Positions 1 through 9,175 of a stretch of 64,000 bases of DNA are shown piece by piece. Under the pieces are notes generated by a model that saw only the letters and a program-made list of their open reading frames with translations, had not been told where the DNA came from and did not search any database. A program made the position numbers and the translations under genes. Within the stretch, counting starts at the first letter, position 1, and every line of letters starts with the position of its first letter. Origin of the DNA: NCEH01 sp043195095 (GTDB lineage Bacteria > Pseudomonadota > Alphaproteobacteria > Rhizobiales > Xanthobacteraceae); NCBI RefSeq assembly GCF_043195095.1, contig NZ_JBAFWN010000008.1; one strand, 5' to 3'.

Positions 1-704
1 CGGCGACGCGGGTGAAGGGGCTCTATCTCGCCATCGCGACGCTGGCCGCCCAGTTCATCCTGCAGGACTTCTTCGTGCGGGCCGCCTGGTTCACCGGCGG
101 CTCCTCGGGCGCGGTGGCGGCGCCGTTCACCATCCTCGGCTTCGACATGTCCGGCGACACGCGGTATTTCTACGTGGTGCTGGTGTTCGTGGTGGTGATG
201 TATCTGTTCGCCGCCAATCTCATGCGCACCCGCGACGGGCGGGCGCTGATCGCGGTGCGCGACCATTATCTCTCGGCCGAGATGATGGGCGTGAACCTTG
301 CTAAATACCGCACCATGGCGTTCGGCATTTCCTCCTTCTACGCCGGCATCGGCGGCGCGCTCTATGCGCACTATATCGGCTACATGTCGGTGGAGGGGTT
401 GGACATCCTGTTCTCCATCCAGTTCCTGGCGATGATCATCATCGGCGGGCTGGGCTCCATCATGGGCTCGCTGCTGGGCACCATCTTCATGGTGCTCCTG
501 CCGGAGCTGACCGGCGCGCTGGCCGGCGCGCTCCAGGGCAGTGCCATCGACAAGGCGCTGCACCTGAAGGACGGCATCACCTACATGCGCGAAATGCTGA
601 TCGGTGCCACCATCATCCTGTTCCTGATCTTCGAGCCGGACGGCCTCGCCCACCGCTGGAAGCAGATCAAGCCCTATTGGAAGCTCTACCCCTTCTCCTA
701 TTGA
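1..704 (+). CDS. HAAT-family ABC importer permease, LivM type (5' end outside window)
   Basis: This is the last 233 residues of an inner-membrane permease subunit of a branched-chain-amino-acid-type ABC importer. The frame is already open at base 3, so the start lies before the window. The visible part begins in the conserved LivM stretch GLYLAIATLAAQF and carries the cytoplasmic coupling loop with the motif GRALIAVRDHYLSAEMMGVN that contacts the ATPase, then hydrophobic segments typical of the C-terminal half. It ends with the LivM-like tail FEPDGLAHRWKQIKP. A binding-protein gene follows after 76 bases and a LivF ATPase after that, so this is the distal part of one transporter operon. The substrate cannot be read from the sequence. 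Confidence 0.93.
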   Translation, partial: ATRVKGLYLAIATLAAQFILQDFFVRAAWFTGGSSGAVAAPFTILGFDMSGDTRYFYVVLVFVVVMYLFAANLMRTRDGRALIAVRDHYLSAEMMGVNLAKYRTMAFGISSFYAGIGGALYAHYIGYMSVEGLDILFSIQFLAMIIIGGLGSIMGSLLGTIFMVLLPELTGALAGALQGSAIDKALHLKDGITYMREMLIGATIILFLIFEPDGLAHRWKQIKPYWKLYPFSY

Positions 705-780
705 GCGGGATCGCGGACCGACGCCACCAACGAGCGCCGGCCGCACCAGGAAACGCGGACACACACCCAAGGAGACACCC

Positions 781-2061
781 ATGAAACGGATCGCCACCAC
801 CTTCGCCAGCCTGCTCGCCCTCACGGCGGCCGTGCCGGCCATGGCCCAGTCCATCAATATCGGACATCTCGCCGATTATTCCGGCGGCACCTCGGACGTG
901 GGCACGCCCTACGGCCAGGGCGTGCAGGACGCCATCGCCTATATCAACAAGAACGGCGGCGTGAACGGCAAGCCGATCAATTCCGATTTCACCGAATACG
1001 GCTACCAGGTGCCGCGCGCGCTGGCGGCGTTCAAGAAATGGGTCGGCAGCGACAAGGTGGTCGCCATCCAGGGCTGGGGCACGGCCGATACCGAGGCGCT
1101 GGTCGCCATGGTGACCAAGGAAGAAATTCCTTATTATTCCGGCTCCTATGCCGCGACCCTGACCGACCCCACCGGCAAGGGCGGCCCCAAGAGCGAGCGC
1201 GCCGCGCCGTATAATTTCTTCTACGGCCCGTCCTATTCGGATGCCGCCCGCGCCGAGGTGCAGTGGGCCGCCGAGGATTGGAAGAAGAAGGGCGGCCAGG
1301 GCAAGCCCAAGTGGGTGCACATGGGCGCCAACCATCCCTTCCCCAATTCGCCCAAGGCGGCGGCGGAAGCCTATGCCAAGGAACTCGGCTTCGAGGTGCT
1401 GGACCCCATCACCTTCGCCCTCACCCCCGGCGACTACACCGCCCAGTGCCTGACGCTGAAGCAGTCCGGCGCGAACTACGCCTATCTCGGCAACACCGCC
1501 GGCTCCAACATCTCGGTGCTCAAGGCGTGCGAGACCGCGGGCGTGAAGGTGCAGTTCTTCGGCAATGTGTGGGGCATGGACGAGAATGCCATGAAGGCCG
1601 CCGGCAGCGCCGCGAACGGCGTCATCATTCCGGTGCGCACCGCCGTGACCTGGACCGGGGACGCGCCCGGCATGGCCACCTTCAAGGACATTTCCAAGAT
1701 GTCCGACCCGAGCGGCAACACCTATCGCCCGGTGCACTACATGGCCGCCATCTGCACCGTCATGTACATGAAGGAAGCGATGGAATGGGCCGACAAGAAC
1801 GGCGGCGTCACCGGCCCGAAGATCCGCGACGGCATGTACCAGAAGGCAAACTGGGTGCCTAAGGGCACGGAGGGCGTGTGCAATCCCTCCACCTGGACCG
1901 CCACCGACCATCGCCCCACCACCAAGGTCGATCTCTATCGCGCCGTGGTCTCCGGCGCGACGGAAGGCACCGTGTCGGAGCTCGTGAAGAGCGGCGCCAT
2001 CAAGCTGGAGAAGGTCACCACCATCGACCTGCCGCGCAAGATCGAACTGCTCGGCTGGTGA
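781..2061 (+). CDS. HAAT ABC importer periplasmic substrate-binding protein (LivK/Peripla_BP_6 type)
   Basis: A 426-residue periplasmic ligand-binding protein of the LivK-like family. A clear Sec signal peptide occupies about residues 1-22 (positive MKR start, hydrophobic core, AMA-Q cleavage site). The mature part opens with INIGHLADYSGGTSDVG, the usual first strand and ligand loop of type I binding proteins. The chosen ATG follows a strong AAGGAGA ribosome site at about 769-775. It lies between the LivM and LivF genes of the same importer. The length is at the upper end for the family. The tail GAIKLEKVTTIDLPRKIELLGW resembles binding proteins found beside acyl-CoA synthetase genes (my recollection of the family), which fits the ligase-like gene at 3238, but the ligand itself is unknown. 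Confidence 0.93.
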   Translation: MKRIATTFASLLALTAAVPAMAQSINIGHLADYSGGTSDVGTPYGQGVQDAIAYINKNGGVNGKPINSDFTEYGYQVPRALAAFKKWVGSDKVVAIQGWGTADTEALVAMVTKEEIPYYSGSYAATLTDPTGKGGPKSERAAPYNFFYGPSYSDAARAEVQWAAEDWKKKGGQGKPKWVHMGANHPFPNSPKAAAEAYAKELGFEVLDPITFALTPGDYTAQCLTLKQSGANYAYLGNTAGSNISVLKACETAGVKVQFFGNVWGMDENAMKAAGSAANGVIIPVRTAVTWTGDAPGMATFKDISKMSDPSGNTYRPVHYMAAICTVMYMKEAMEWADKNGGVTGPKIRDGMYQKANWVPKGTEGVCNPSTWTATDHRPTTKVDLYRAVVSGATEGTVSELVKSGAIKLEKVTTIDLPRKIELLGW

Positions 2062-2084
2062 TCTGACGGCCTGCGCAACGCGCG

Positions 2085-2179
2085 CCCTCTCCCGCTTGCG
2101 GGGGAGGGTTGGGGAGGGGGCCACGCGGGCCGCCTCCCGGCATTCCCCCTCCCTGCCCTCCCCCGCAAGCGGGAGAGGG
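2085..2179. repeat. Paired REP-like palindromic repeat, family A
   Basis: Two inverted copies of a roughly 35-base unit, at 2085-2120 and 2145-2179, each with a CTCCCGC-tt-GCGGGGGAG-type hairpin followed by a GGTTGGGGAGGGGG tail. The same paired arrangement recurs at 4510-4630, 28712-28920 and 33129-33249. Here it fills the gap between the binding-protein and LivF genes. Confidence 0.85.
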
Positions 2180-2201
2180 TTCTGCGCCCAGGACCTGACC
2201 C

Positions 2202-3041
<840 letters not shown>

Positions 3042-3082
3042 GGCGTTCCCGGTCTGCCGGCGAACGCGGGTCAAAAGAACCG

Positions 3083-3193
3083 CCGTCATCCCCGGGCTTG
3101 ACCCGGGGACCCACGGCCAACCGTTCGCCGCGACCGGTCAAGTCATTCCCGGCGGCGCCGCGTGGATGCCCGGGTCAAGCCCGGGCATGACGG
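3083..3193. repeat. Palindromic intergenic element, family B
   Basis: Two facing palindromes, CGTCATCCCCGGGCTTGACC.. at 3083-3115 and GGATGCCCGGGTCAAGCCCG.. at 3158-3193, bracket a short core. Related elements occur at 6649-6869, 18628-18735 and 47273-47496. It lies between the LivF gene and the ligase-like gene and could form a long RNA hairpin. Confidence 0.75.
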
Positions 3194-3237
3194 TTTGAAG
3201 GGACGCGTAACGGCCCGAAGCGAATGAGAGAAGCACG

Positions 3238-4485
3238 ATGAACGACCGCAGCCGCCATTACGACGCCGCCGAAACCCGCGATCCCCACGTGCGCGAAGCC
3301 GCCCTCATGGAGGCGTTGGCCGCGCAGGTGGCCACCGCCAAGGCCCGCTCGGCCTATTTCGGCGCGCTCCTGAAGAACGTGGATGCAGGCGCCATCACCA
3401 GCCGCGCCGCGCTCGCGCAGCTTCCCGTCACGCGCAAGTCGGACCTGCTGGAAATCCAGCCGAAAAGCCTGCCGTTCGGCGGCCTCAACGGCGCCGCGCC
3501 AGGGCAGATGGCGCGCATCTTCATGTCGCCGGGGCCAATCTATGATCCCGAGGGCCGCCGCCCCGATTACTGGCGTTTCGCCCGCGCTTTGTTCGCGGCC
3601 GGCTTCCGGGCCGGCGAAATCGTGCACAATTGCTTTTCCTACCACCTCACCCCCGCCGGCTCGATGGTGGAGAGCGGCGCCCATGCGCTGGGCTGCGCGG
3701 TGGTGCCCGGCGGGGTCGGGCAGACCGATCTGCAATTGCGCGCCATCGCCGACATCCGCCCGCACGGTTATGGCGGCACCCCCTCCTTCCTCAAGATCCT
3801 GGTGGACAAGGCGCGCGAGGGCGGCATCGACATCTCCTCGCTGAACAAGGCGCTGGTCTCGGGCGAAGCGTTCCTGCCCAGCCAACGGGCGGAGATGAAG
3901 GCCGCCGGCATCCTCGCGCGCCAATGCTACGGCACCGCCGACCTCGGCCTCGTCGCCTATGAGAGCGAGGCGGAAGAGGGGCTGATCGCCGACGAGGACC
4001 TCATCATCGAGATCCTGCGGCCCGGCACGGGCGACCCGGTGGAGAACGAGGGCGAGGTGGGCGAAGTGGTGGTGACGCTGCTGGAGTGCGACTATCCCCT
4101 GATCCGCTTCGCCACCGGCGATCTCTCCGCCGTGCTGCCCGGCATCTCCCCGTGCGGGCGCACCAATACGCGCCTGCGCGGCTGGCTCGGGCGGGCGGAT
4201 CAGGTGACCAAGATCCGCGGCATGTTCGTGCACCCGGTTCAGGTGAGCGCGGCGGTGAAGAAGCATCCCGCCATCGCGAAAGCCCGCCTGGTGGTGGACC
4301 GCGCCGGCGACGGCGACGACATGCTGCTGGAAGTGGAAGTGGCGGACGCCGGCGCGCTCTCCCAGGACGCGGTGCTGGAGGATCTGCGCGCCTCTACCAA
4401 GCTGCGCGGCCGCCTGGCCCTGCTCGCGCCCGGGACTTTGCCGGCGGACGCGAAGACCATCGAGGACCGCCGCACGGTGGGCTGA
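3238..4485 (+). CDS. Phenylacetate-CoA ligase-like (PaaK family) AMP-binding protein
   Basis: A 415-residue protein of the PaaK branch of acyl-adenylate-forming enzymes. Family landmarks are GYGGTPSFLK around residue 180, QCYGTADLGLVAYE around residue 230 (the adenine/acyl pocket motif), DYPLIRFATGDLSAV around 285 and a C-terminal AMP-binding_C_2-like part beginning GWLGRADQVTKIRGMFVHP. The phosphate-binding loop, which in PaaK reads SSGTTG, is here ARIFMSPGPIYDPEG and so is degenerate. Adenylation may therefore be weak or altered. It is the last gene of the transporter cluster and could activate or bind the imported carboxylic acid. PaaK of Escherichia coli is only slightly longer. Family assignment is firm and substrate unknown. 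Confidence 0.85.
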   Translation: MNDRSRHYDAAETRDPHVREAALMEALAAQVATAKARSAYFGALLKNVDAGAITSRAALAQLPVTRKSDLLEIQPKSLPFGGLNGAAPGQMARIFMSPGPIYDPEGRRPDYWRFARALFAAGFRAGEIVHNCFSYHLTPAGSMVESGAHALGCAVVPGGVGQTDLQLRAIADIRPHGYGGTPSFLKILVDKAREGGIDISSLNKALVSGEAFLPSQRAEMKAAGILARQCYGTADLGLVAYESEAEEGLIADEDLIIEILRPGTGDPVENEGEVGEVVVTLLECDYPLIRFATGDLSAVLPGISPCGRTNTRLRGWLGRADQVTKIRGMFVHPVQVSAAVKKHPAIAKARLVVDRAGDGDDMLLEVEVADAGALSQDAVLEDLRASTKLRGRLALLAPGTLPADAKTIEDRRTVG

Positions 4486-4509
4486 CCCGCCGCGCCGAAC
4501 GCCGGTTTG

Positions 4510-4630
4510 CCCCCTCCCCACCCCTCCCCCGCACGCGGGAGAGGGAGCAGGGCGGCGCGTATGGGACACGCCCTCTCAGCCCATACGGTAAATCCCCTCT
4601 CCCGCGTGCGGGGGAGGGTTAGGGAGGGGG
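4510..4630. repeat. Paired REP-like repeat, family A, between convergent genes
   Basis: Inverted copies at 4510-4545 and 4594-4630 sit between the convergent ends of the ligase-like gene and the PLP-enzyme gene. Each copy forms a GC-rich hairpin, so the pair may act as a two-way transcription barrier. Confidence 0.8.
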
Positions 4631-4675
4631 CTTTCGCCGGTCGCGCGTGGCCAATTCCAACTCAGCTCAAGCCCT

Positions 4676-5788
4676 TCAGCGGTTGGCGCCGAGCTGGTCG
4701 CGATATTCCCAGCTGCCGTCGACGCGCCGCACCAGGGCGCGGGAATAAAGATAAGCCGCCGTGCAGGCGTGGCGCGGCACCAGGGGCACCTGCGCGCCGA
4801 CGCTGAGCGCCTTGGTTTCCACCACCACGTGCTCTTCCTTCATCATGCGGATGGCACCGCCGCCCTCGAACCGCTTGGCGAGCGGAATATCCGGCGAGAT
4901 CGCCTTGGAGCCGGCATCGAGCGTCGCCGTCTCCGCGCGCACCGAGAGCACGGTCGCGAGCACATAGGCCGCCACCTGCCAATCGAGATCGGAAAGGTCC
5001 GCGCCGTGCTGGGCGCTGGAATAGGTGAAGCTGCCGGGCGAAACCCAGCGCGCGAGATCCTCCGGCCACAGGTTGAAGGAATAGCTGCCGCCGGCGATCA
5101 GATCGGTGGAGAGGCCGCGCGCGGCGGCAAGCGCCATGAGCGCGCGCACCGCCTGAATCACGTCCGCGAGCTGCCCCTCGCGCGCGGTGCGATCCCCCTC
5201 GTGGATATGGCCGTCATAGGCGTGCCAGCCGGCGAACAGGCCGGCCGCCGCGATGCGCTCGGCCAGTTCCACGGCTTGCGGCCCGATCGCCATGCCGGTG
5301 CGCCCGAAGCCGGGATCGAGATCCACCCGAAGCCCGATATTCCCGGCGGGAGCCGCCTCCAGCTCGCGCGACCAGGCGGCGAAGCCTTCCGGGGAATCCA
5401 CCAAAGCCTCGATGCGCACCGCCGGATGGTGCCGCGCGGCGGCGGCGACGCGGCGGATCGCGACCGGATTGACGGTGGGATAGGCCCACACCACCAGCGC
5501 CGCTCCCGCTTCGCTCGCCATCTCCACTTCCGCTGGCGCCGCCGCCTTGAAGGCGCGCACGCCGCGCGCGATCATCAGTTCGGTGATCCAGGGGGCGCGA
5601 TGGGTCTTCACGTGCGGCATCAGCCGGGCAATGCCGCCGGCGTGGGCCGCCGTGCGCTCCAGATTATGGAGCACGCCCTCCTCCAGGATGACGAAGCACG
5701 GCGTCTCCACGGGGAAAGGCGGCAGCGGCAGCGCGCCCGGCTGGTCGGTGGCCGAGGGCATGTGAGGGGTGTGATCCGGGCTGAGCAT
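4676..5788 (-). CDS. PLP-dependent D-threonine aldolase / D-serine dehydratase-like protein (DSD1 family)
   Basis: A 370-residue cytoplasmic enzyme with an alanine-racemase-type N-terminal barrel and a D-serine-dehydratase-like C-terminal domain. The likely PLP lysine lies in LMPHVKTHRAPW near residue 61. The glycine-rich phosphate loop is GGSYSFN near residue 230, and the metal-binding His-x-Cys of this family is in PRHACTAAYLY near residue 348. Members cleave D-threonine or other D-3-hydroxy amino acids, or dehydrate D-serine. The sequence does not decide between these. The gene reads toward the ligase-like gene and is followed on the same strand upstream by yceI. The start is the ATG at 5788; an ATG 27 bases further in is an alternative. 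Confidence 0.86.
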   Translation of the reverse strand: MLSPDHTPHMPSATDQPGALPLPPFPVETPCFVILEEGVLHNLERTAAHAGGIARLMPHVKTHRAPWITELMIARGVRAFKAAAPAEVEMASEAGAALVVWAYPTVNPVAIRRVAAAARHHPAVRIEALVDSPEGFAAWSRELEAAPAGNIGLRVDLDPGFGRTGMAIGPQAVELAERIAAAGLFAGWHAYDGHIHEGDRTAREGQLADVIQAVRALMALAAARGLSTDLIAGGSYSFNLWPEDLARWVSPGSFTYSSAQHGADLSDLDWQVAAYVLATVLSVRAETATLDAGSKAISPDIPLAKRFEGGGAIRMMKEEHVVVETKALSVGAQVPLVPRHACTAAYLYSRALVRRVDGSWEYRDQLGANR

Positions 5789-5904
5789 GGCGCATCCAAT
5801 CTAGCGCGACGTGCGCAGCCGCGCCATGGCGTGTCCCCAGGTGCCCCCTGGGGCAAGCCGCCCCGGCCAGCTGCACCCCGGGACGACCCGCCGAAGCGGG
5901 GCGG

Positions 5905-6528
5905 CTATTTCGCCTTCAGCTCGGTCTCGATCTGCAAGGTCACCTCGTCGCTCACCGCCGGCACATAAGTCTTCATGCCGAAATCCGAGCGCTTGATCAC
6001 CGCCTTCGCGTCGAAGCCAATCGAATAGGTCTTGTCCAGCGGGTTGGTGCCGGCCTTGTTGAAGGTGGCATCCAGCGTGATGGGCTTGGTGACGCCGAGC
6101 AGGGTGAGATCGCCGGTGATCTTCGCGGTCTTGCCGGTGGCGACGATCTGGGTCGCCTTGAAGGTGGCGGTGGGGAATTTCTCCACATTGAAGAATTCCG
6201 CGCTCTTCAGATGCGTGTCGAGCGCGGCATCGAGCGTGCCGACCTTGCCGGTGTGCAGGGTCACGGTGAGCGTGCTCTTTTCCGGCGCGGCAGGGTCGAG
6301 CACCAGCGTGCCCTCGGCGGCGGGCAGAAGGCCGGTGTAGGTGGAAAAGCCGAGATGGGTCACGCTCCAGCTGACGCGGCTGTGGCCGGGATCCAGAACA
6401 TAGGTGCCGGCCTTCACCGCGCCGGGATCGCTGGTGCTGCCGCCACCGGAGCCGGCAGTCTGGGCCTGCGCCGGCAGGGCGATCAAGGCGAGGGCGAGGG
6501 CAGCGGCGGAAAGGCGCGCGAGCTTCAT
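5905..6528 (-). CDS. YceI family periplasmic lipocalin-like protein
   Basis: A 207-residue exported protein. Residues 1-23 form a Sec signal peptide ending PAQAQ. The mature protein has the YceI pattern: YVLDPGHSRVSWSVTHLGFS near the start, then KSAEFFNVEKFPTATFKAT and KITGDLTLLGVTKPITLDA in the middle, ending FGMKTYVPAVSDEVTLQIE. YceI proteins form a beta-barrel that binds a polyprenoid chain and are often induced by stress or high pH. I start at 6528 rather than the longer frame reaching 6657, because the signal peptide begins there and the upstream stretch is Arg-rich and not protein-like. Confidence 0.9.
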   Translation of the reverse strand: MKLARLSAAALALALIALPAQAQTAGSGGGSTSDPGAVKAGTYVLDPGHSRVSWSVTHLGFSTYTGLLPAAEGTLVLDPAAPEKSTLTVTLHTGKVGTLDAALDTHLKSAEFFNVEKFPTATFKATQIVATGKTAKITGDLTLLGVTKPITLDATFNKAGTNPLDKTYSIGFDAKAVIKRSDFGMKTYVPAVSDEVTLQIETELKAK

Positions 6529-6648
6529 TCTGAAATGTCCCGTGGGGGCGCGGCCAGCCGGCCGGCGCCTGGAGAAGGCGACGCTACGTTGCGTCAGGGG
6601 AAGGTTCAAATGAAGGCTGCGTGAGGCGCCTGCGGCGCGCCTCGGGCC

Positions 6649-6869
6649 GATCGACATTCAGCGGCGTGGCGCATCGTCGAGGCGCCTAACGTTAGCGTGC
6701 GATGGTCTTTCTTTCACCGGTCGTCATGGCCGGGCCTGTCCCGGCCATGCACGCGGCGCCGACCGCACCAGCCTTCGAAAGCCAGCTCCAGCGGTGCCGC
6801 GTGGATGCACGGGACAAGCCCGTGCATGACGTTTCTCTCCTAAACAGCGTCAAGCCATGAATGTCGATC
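6649..6869 (-). repeat. MITE-like element, copy 1 (family B, 221 bases)
   Basis: An element bounded by a 12-base terminal inverted repeat (GATCGACATTCA at 6649-6660, TGAATGTCGATC at 6858-6869) and carrying two internal palindromes, GGCCGGGCCTGTCCCGGCC near 6727 and TGCACGGGACAAGCCCGTGCA near 6808. A second copy lies at 47273-47496 in the opposite orientation, with most bases matching by eye. Relative to the gene before it (ispG) it starts 10 bases after the stop codon. Together with flanks it fills the 351-base gap between yceI and ispG; I see no gene in that gap. Confidence 0.82.
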
Positions 6870-6879
6870 AGCTCTAGAG

Positions 6880-8175
6880 CTATTCCGCCGCGTCGATCTC
6901 CGCGACCGGGCGGCTGGCGGCGACGCCGTAGCGCTTGGCGACGTACTCTTCCACCATCGCGCGGAATTCGCTCTGGATGTGGGGGCCGCGCAGGGTGGCG
7001 ACCTTCTTGCCGTCCATGAAGATGGGGGCGGAAGGGGTTTCCCCCGTGCCGGGCAGCGAGATGCCGATGTCGGCATGCTTGCTCTCGCCCGGGCCGTTCA
7101 CGATGCAGCCCATCACCGCCACGTTGAGCGCCTCGACGCCGGGATAGGATTTCTTCCATTCCGGCATGCGCTCGCGGATCATGTCCTGCACGCTCTGCGC
7201 CAGCTCCTGGAACACGGTGCTGGTGGTGCGTCCGCAGCCGGGGCACGCGGCGACCAGCGGCACGAAGGTGCGCAAGCCCATGGTCTGCAGGATTTCCTGC
7301 GCCACCTGCACTTCGCGGGTGCGGTCGCCGTTGGGCTCCGGGGTGAGCGACACGCGGATGGTGTCGCCGATGCCGGCCTGCAGCACCACGCCCATGGCGG
7401 CGGTGGAGGCGACGATGCCCTTCGATCCCATGCCGGCCTCGGTGAGGCCGAGATGCAGGGCATAATCCGCGCGGCGGGAGAGCTCGGTATAGACGGCGAT
7501 CAAATCCTGCACCGCCGAGACCTTGGCGGAGAGGATGATGCGGTTGCGGGGCAGGCCGATATCCTCGGCAAGCTGCGCCGAGAGCAGGGCCGAGCGCACC
7601 AGTGCCTCGCGCGTCACGGCGCGCGCTTCCGCCGGGCGATCCAGCTTGGCGTTCTCATCCATGAGGGCGGTCAGCAATTCGCTGTCCAGCGAACCCCAAT
7701 TGGCGCCGATGCGCACCGGCTTGTCATATTTGATGGCGGTCTCGACGATGGCGGCGAACTGCCGGTCCTTCTTGTCGCCGAAGCCCACGTTGCCGGGATT
7801 GATGCGATATTTGTCCAGCGCCTCGGCGCAGGCGGGATGATCGGCCAGCAGCTTGTGGCCGATATAATGGAAATCGCCCACCAGCGGGGCGTCCACGCCC
7901 ATCTTCAGCAGGCGGTCCTTGATGCGCGGCACGGCGGCGGCGGCTTCGTCCCGGTCCACCGTGATGCGCACGATCTCCGAGCCGGCGCGGGCGAGCGCGG
8001 CCACCTGGCGCACCGTGCCGTCGATGTCGGCGGTGTCGGTATTGGTCATGGACTGGACCACCACCGGCGCGTTGCCGCCCACCATGACCTTGCCCACGGG
8101 AACGCCCACGGTGGCGCGGCGCAGCGCGGGGCCGGCTTCCAGCAATTCGGTGGGCACGACGGGCTGCTGCGTCAT
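6880..8175 (-). CDS. ispG: 4-hydroxy-3-methylbut-2-en-1-yl diphosphate synthase (IspG/GcpE)
   Basis: A 431-residue iron-sulfur enzyme of the MEP pathway, which converts ME-cPP to HMBPP for isoprenoid synthesis in the cytosol. The TIM-barrel half begins VPVGKVMVGGNAPVVVQSMT. The [4Fe-4S] ligands are visible in AACPGCGRTT (two Cys) and MGCIVNGPGES (third Cys) in the C-terminal half. It is longer than the Escherichia coli enzyme, as usual in alphaproteobacteria. The reductant (flavodoxin or ferredoxin) cannot be read. It lies 114 bases downstream of the zur-like gene on the same strand and may be read through from it. Confidence 0.96.
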   Translation of the reverse strand: MTQQPVVPTELLEAGPALRRATVGVPVGKVMVGGNAPVVVQSMTNTDTADIDGTVRQVAALARAGSEIVRITVDRDEAAAAVPRIKDRLLKMGVDAPLVGDFHYIGHKLLADHPACAEALDKYRINPGNVGFGDKKDRQFAAIVETAIKYDKPVRIGANWGSLDSELLTALMDENAKLDRPAEARAVTREALVRSALLSAQLAEDIGLPRNRIILSAKVSAVQDLIAVYTELSRRADYALHLGLTEAGMGSKGIVASTAAMGVVLQAGIGDTIRVSLTPEPNGDRTREVQVAQEILQTMGLRTFVPLVAACPGCGRTTSTVFQELAQSVQDMIRERMPEWKKSYPGVEALNVAVMGCIVNGPGESKHADIGISLPGTGETPSAPIFMDGKKVATLRGPHIQSEFRAMVEEYVAKRYGVAASRPVAEIDAAE

Positions 8176-8289
8176 GGGAGCGTCCTGTAATGGGCGGCGG
8201 CACCCCCGTCCCGCAGACGGCGGCGCGATTTGGCTAGCAGGTAGGCCGCGCGCGGGCGAGCGTCAATCTTTCACGCGCCGGCCGCGATC

Positions 8290-8790
8290 TCACTCGCGGC
8301 AACGTGCGCAGCTGCCGGCGATCTCCAGCACCCGCTGGCGCGGCTCGAACCCCTCGGCGCGCGCGGCCCAGGAGAGATCGCGCCCCACCGCGTGGGAGCG
8401 CACCTCGCGGGTGTCGCCGCACTGCTCGCAGATGAGGAACACCACCACCTCGTCCTTGTCGTGCTCATGGCCGCAGGCGAGGAACGCGTTGCGGCTTTCG
8501 ATGCGGTGGGCGAGCCCTTCGTTCACCAGGAAATCCAGCACCCGATAGACCGACATGGGCGGCGGCCGCTCGCCCGCAGCCCCGAGCCGGTCCACCAATT
8601 CATAGGCGCCGAGGGGCACATGGCTCTGGGCCAGCGCCTCCATCACCCGCCGGCGCAGCGGCGTGAGGCGCATGCCTTTCTGGCTGCACAAATGTTCGAT
8701 CCGCGCCATCGCGCCGGAGACGCAGGCGTCATGATCGTGGTGATGGTGCGGCGAGGCGGCGGAACCGGGCATCTGGATCTCGACCTGCAT
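8290..8790 (-). CDS. Fur-family transcriptional regulator, Zur-like
   Basis: A metal-dependent repressor of about 166 residues. The N-terminal winged helix is marked by GMRLTPLRRRVMEALAQSH and MSVYRVLDFLVNEGLAHRI. Metal sites are suggested by the HHHHDHD stretch near the N-terminus and, in the C-terminal domain, by FLACGHEHDKD, LICEQCGD and a final SCARC pair, which is the structural-zinc pattern of Fur proteins. The long DKDEVVVFLICEQCG segment is closer to Zur than to Fur or PerR (my judgement). The frame is open to an ATG at 8892; I prefer 8790 because the extra 34 residues look unlike a Fur N-terminus. ATG at 8772 is also possible. I found no obvious Zur box next to the gene. Confidence 0.86.
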   Translation of the reverse strand: MQVEIQMPGSAASPHHHHDHDACVSGAMARIEHLCSQKGMRLTPLRRRVMEALAQSHVPLGAYELVDRLGAAGERPPPMSVYRVLDFLVNEGLAHRIESRNAFLACGHEHDKDEVVVFLICEQCGDTREVRSHAVGRDLSWAARAEGFEPRQRVLEIAGSCARCRE

Positions 8791-9091
8791 CCTGGCTTTG
8801 GCGGCCGGCGGAAAAGGCCGGGCCGCGGGCGGATGCGCCCATGGGGCAGCATCTGATGAAACAATGTAGCAATGCCCGGCGCGCTTTTCCATGGCCGCCC
8901 CGTCCGAATGCGCACGCCCGGCCCTCGCCCCGATCTCGGCGCCCGAGGAACCCTCGGGGCCAGCGGACGCGGCGGCGGCCGTCGCGGCTTGCCGAAATTC
9001 AACGGCGAAGCTTCGTCCGAAATGGCGGTTTCTTCACCCGGAAAGGCGCGGTACAGCGCCACGAAACTCCTGTTCGTCTGCGCCAACCCAT

Positions 9092-9107
9092 TGTTTCACG
9101 TGAAACA
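9092..9107. other. parS-type ParB-binding site (perfect 16-bp palindrome)
   Basis: TGTTTCACGTGAAACA is identical to the chromosomal parS consensus recognised by ParB (TGTTNCACGTGAAACA). It lies in the 385-base gap between the zur-like gene and the unknown gene at 9176. Apart from this site and the terminator at 9135 I see nothing else in that gap. In many bacteria such sites cluster around the replication origin, nucleate ParB spreading and recruit SMC. Confidence 0.9.
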
Positions 9108-9134
9108 TTTTGGGCGCAACGGGCGCAATCCCAA

Positions 9135-9167
9135 GCGCTCCGCCAAAAAAGGCGGCGGGCGGAGCGC
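9135..9167 (-). terminator. Hairpin downstream of the unknown gene
   Basis: A perfect 10-bp stem, GCGCTCCGCC (9135-9144) with GGCGGAGCGC (9158-9167), lies just after the stop codon of the minus-strand gene at 9176. There is no T tract, as is common for high-GC terminators. Confidence 0.6.
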
Positions 9168-9175
9168 CCTTTGCC

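Noticed and set aside
667..2124. A 485-residue open frame on the minus strand opposite the LivK and LivM genes
   Set aside because: Its protein is His/Gly/Ala/Arg-rich without family motifs, and it mirrors the third-position GC of the real gene. It is a high-GC antisense shadow.
4594..4630. Rho-independent terminators in every family A repeat
   Set aside because: The hairpins lack T tracts and recur inside operons (for example 2085), so they are better described as REP-like repeats with possible secondary effects.
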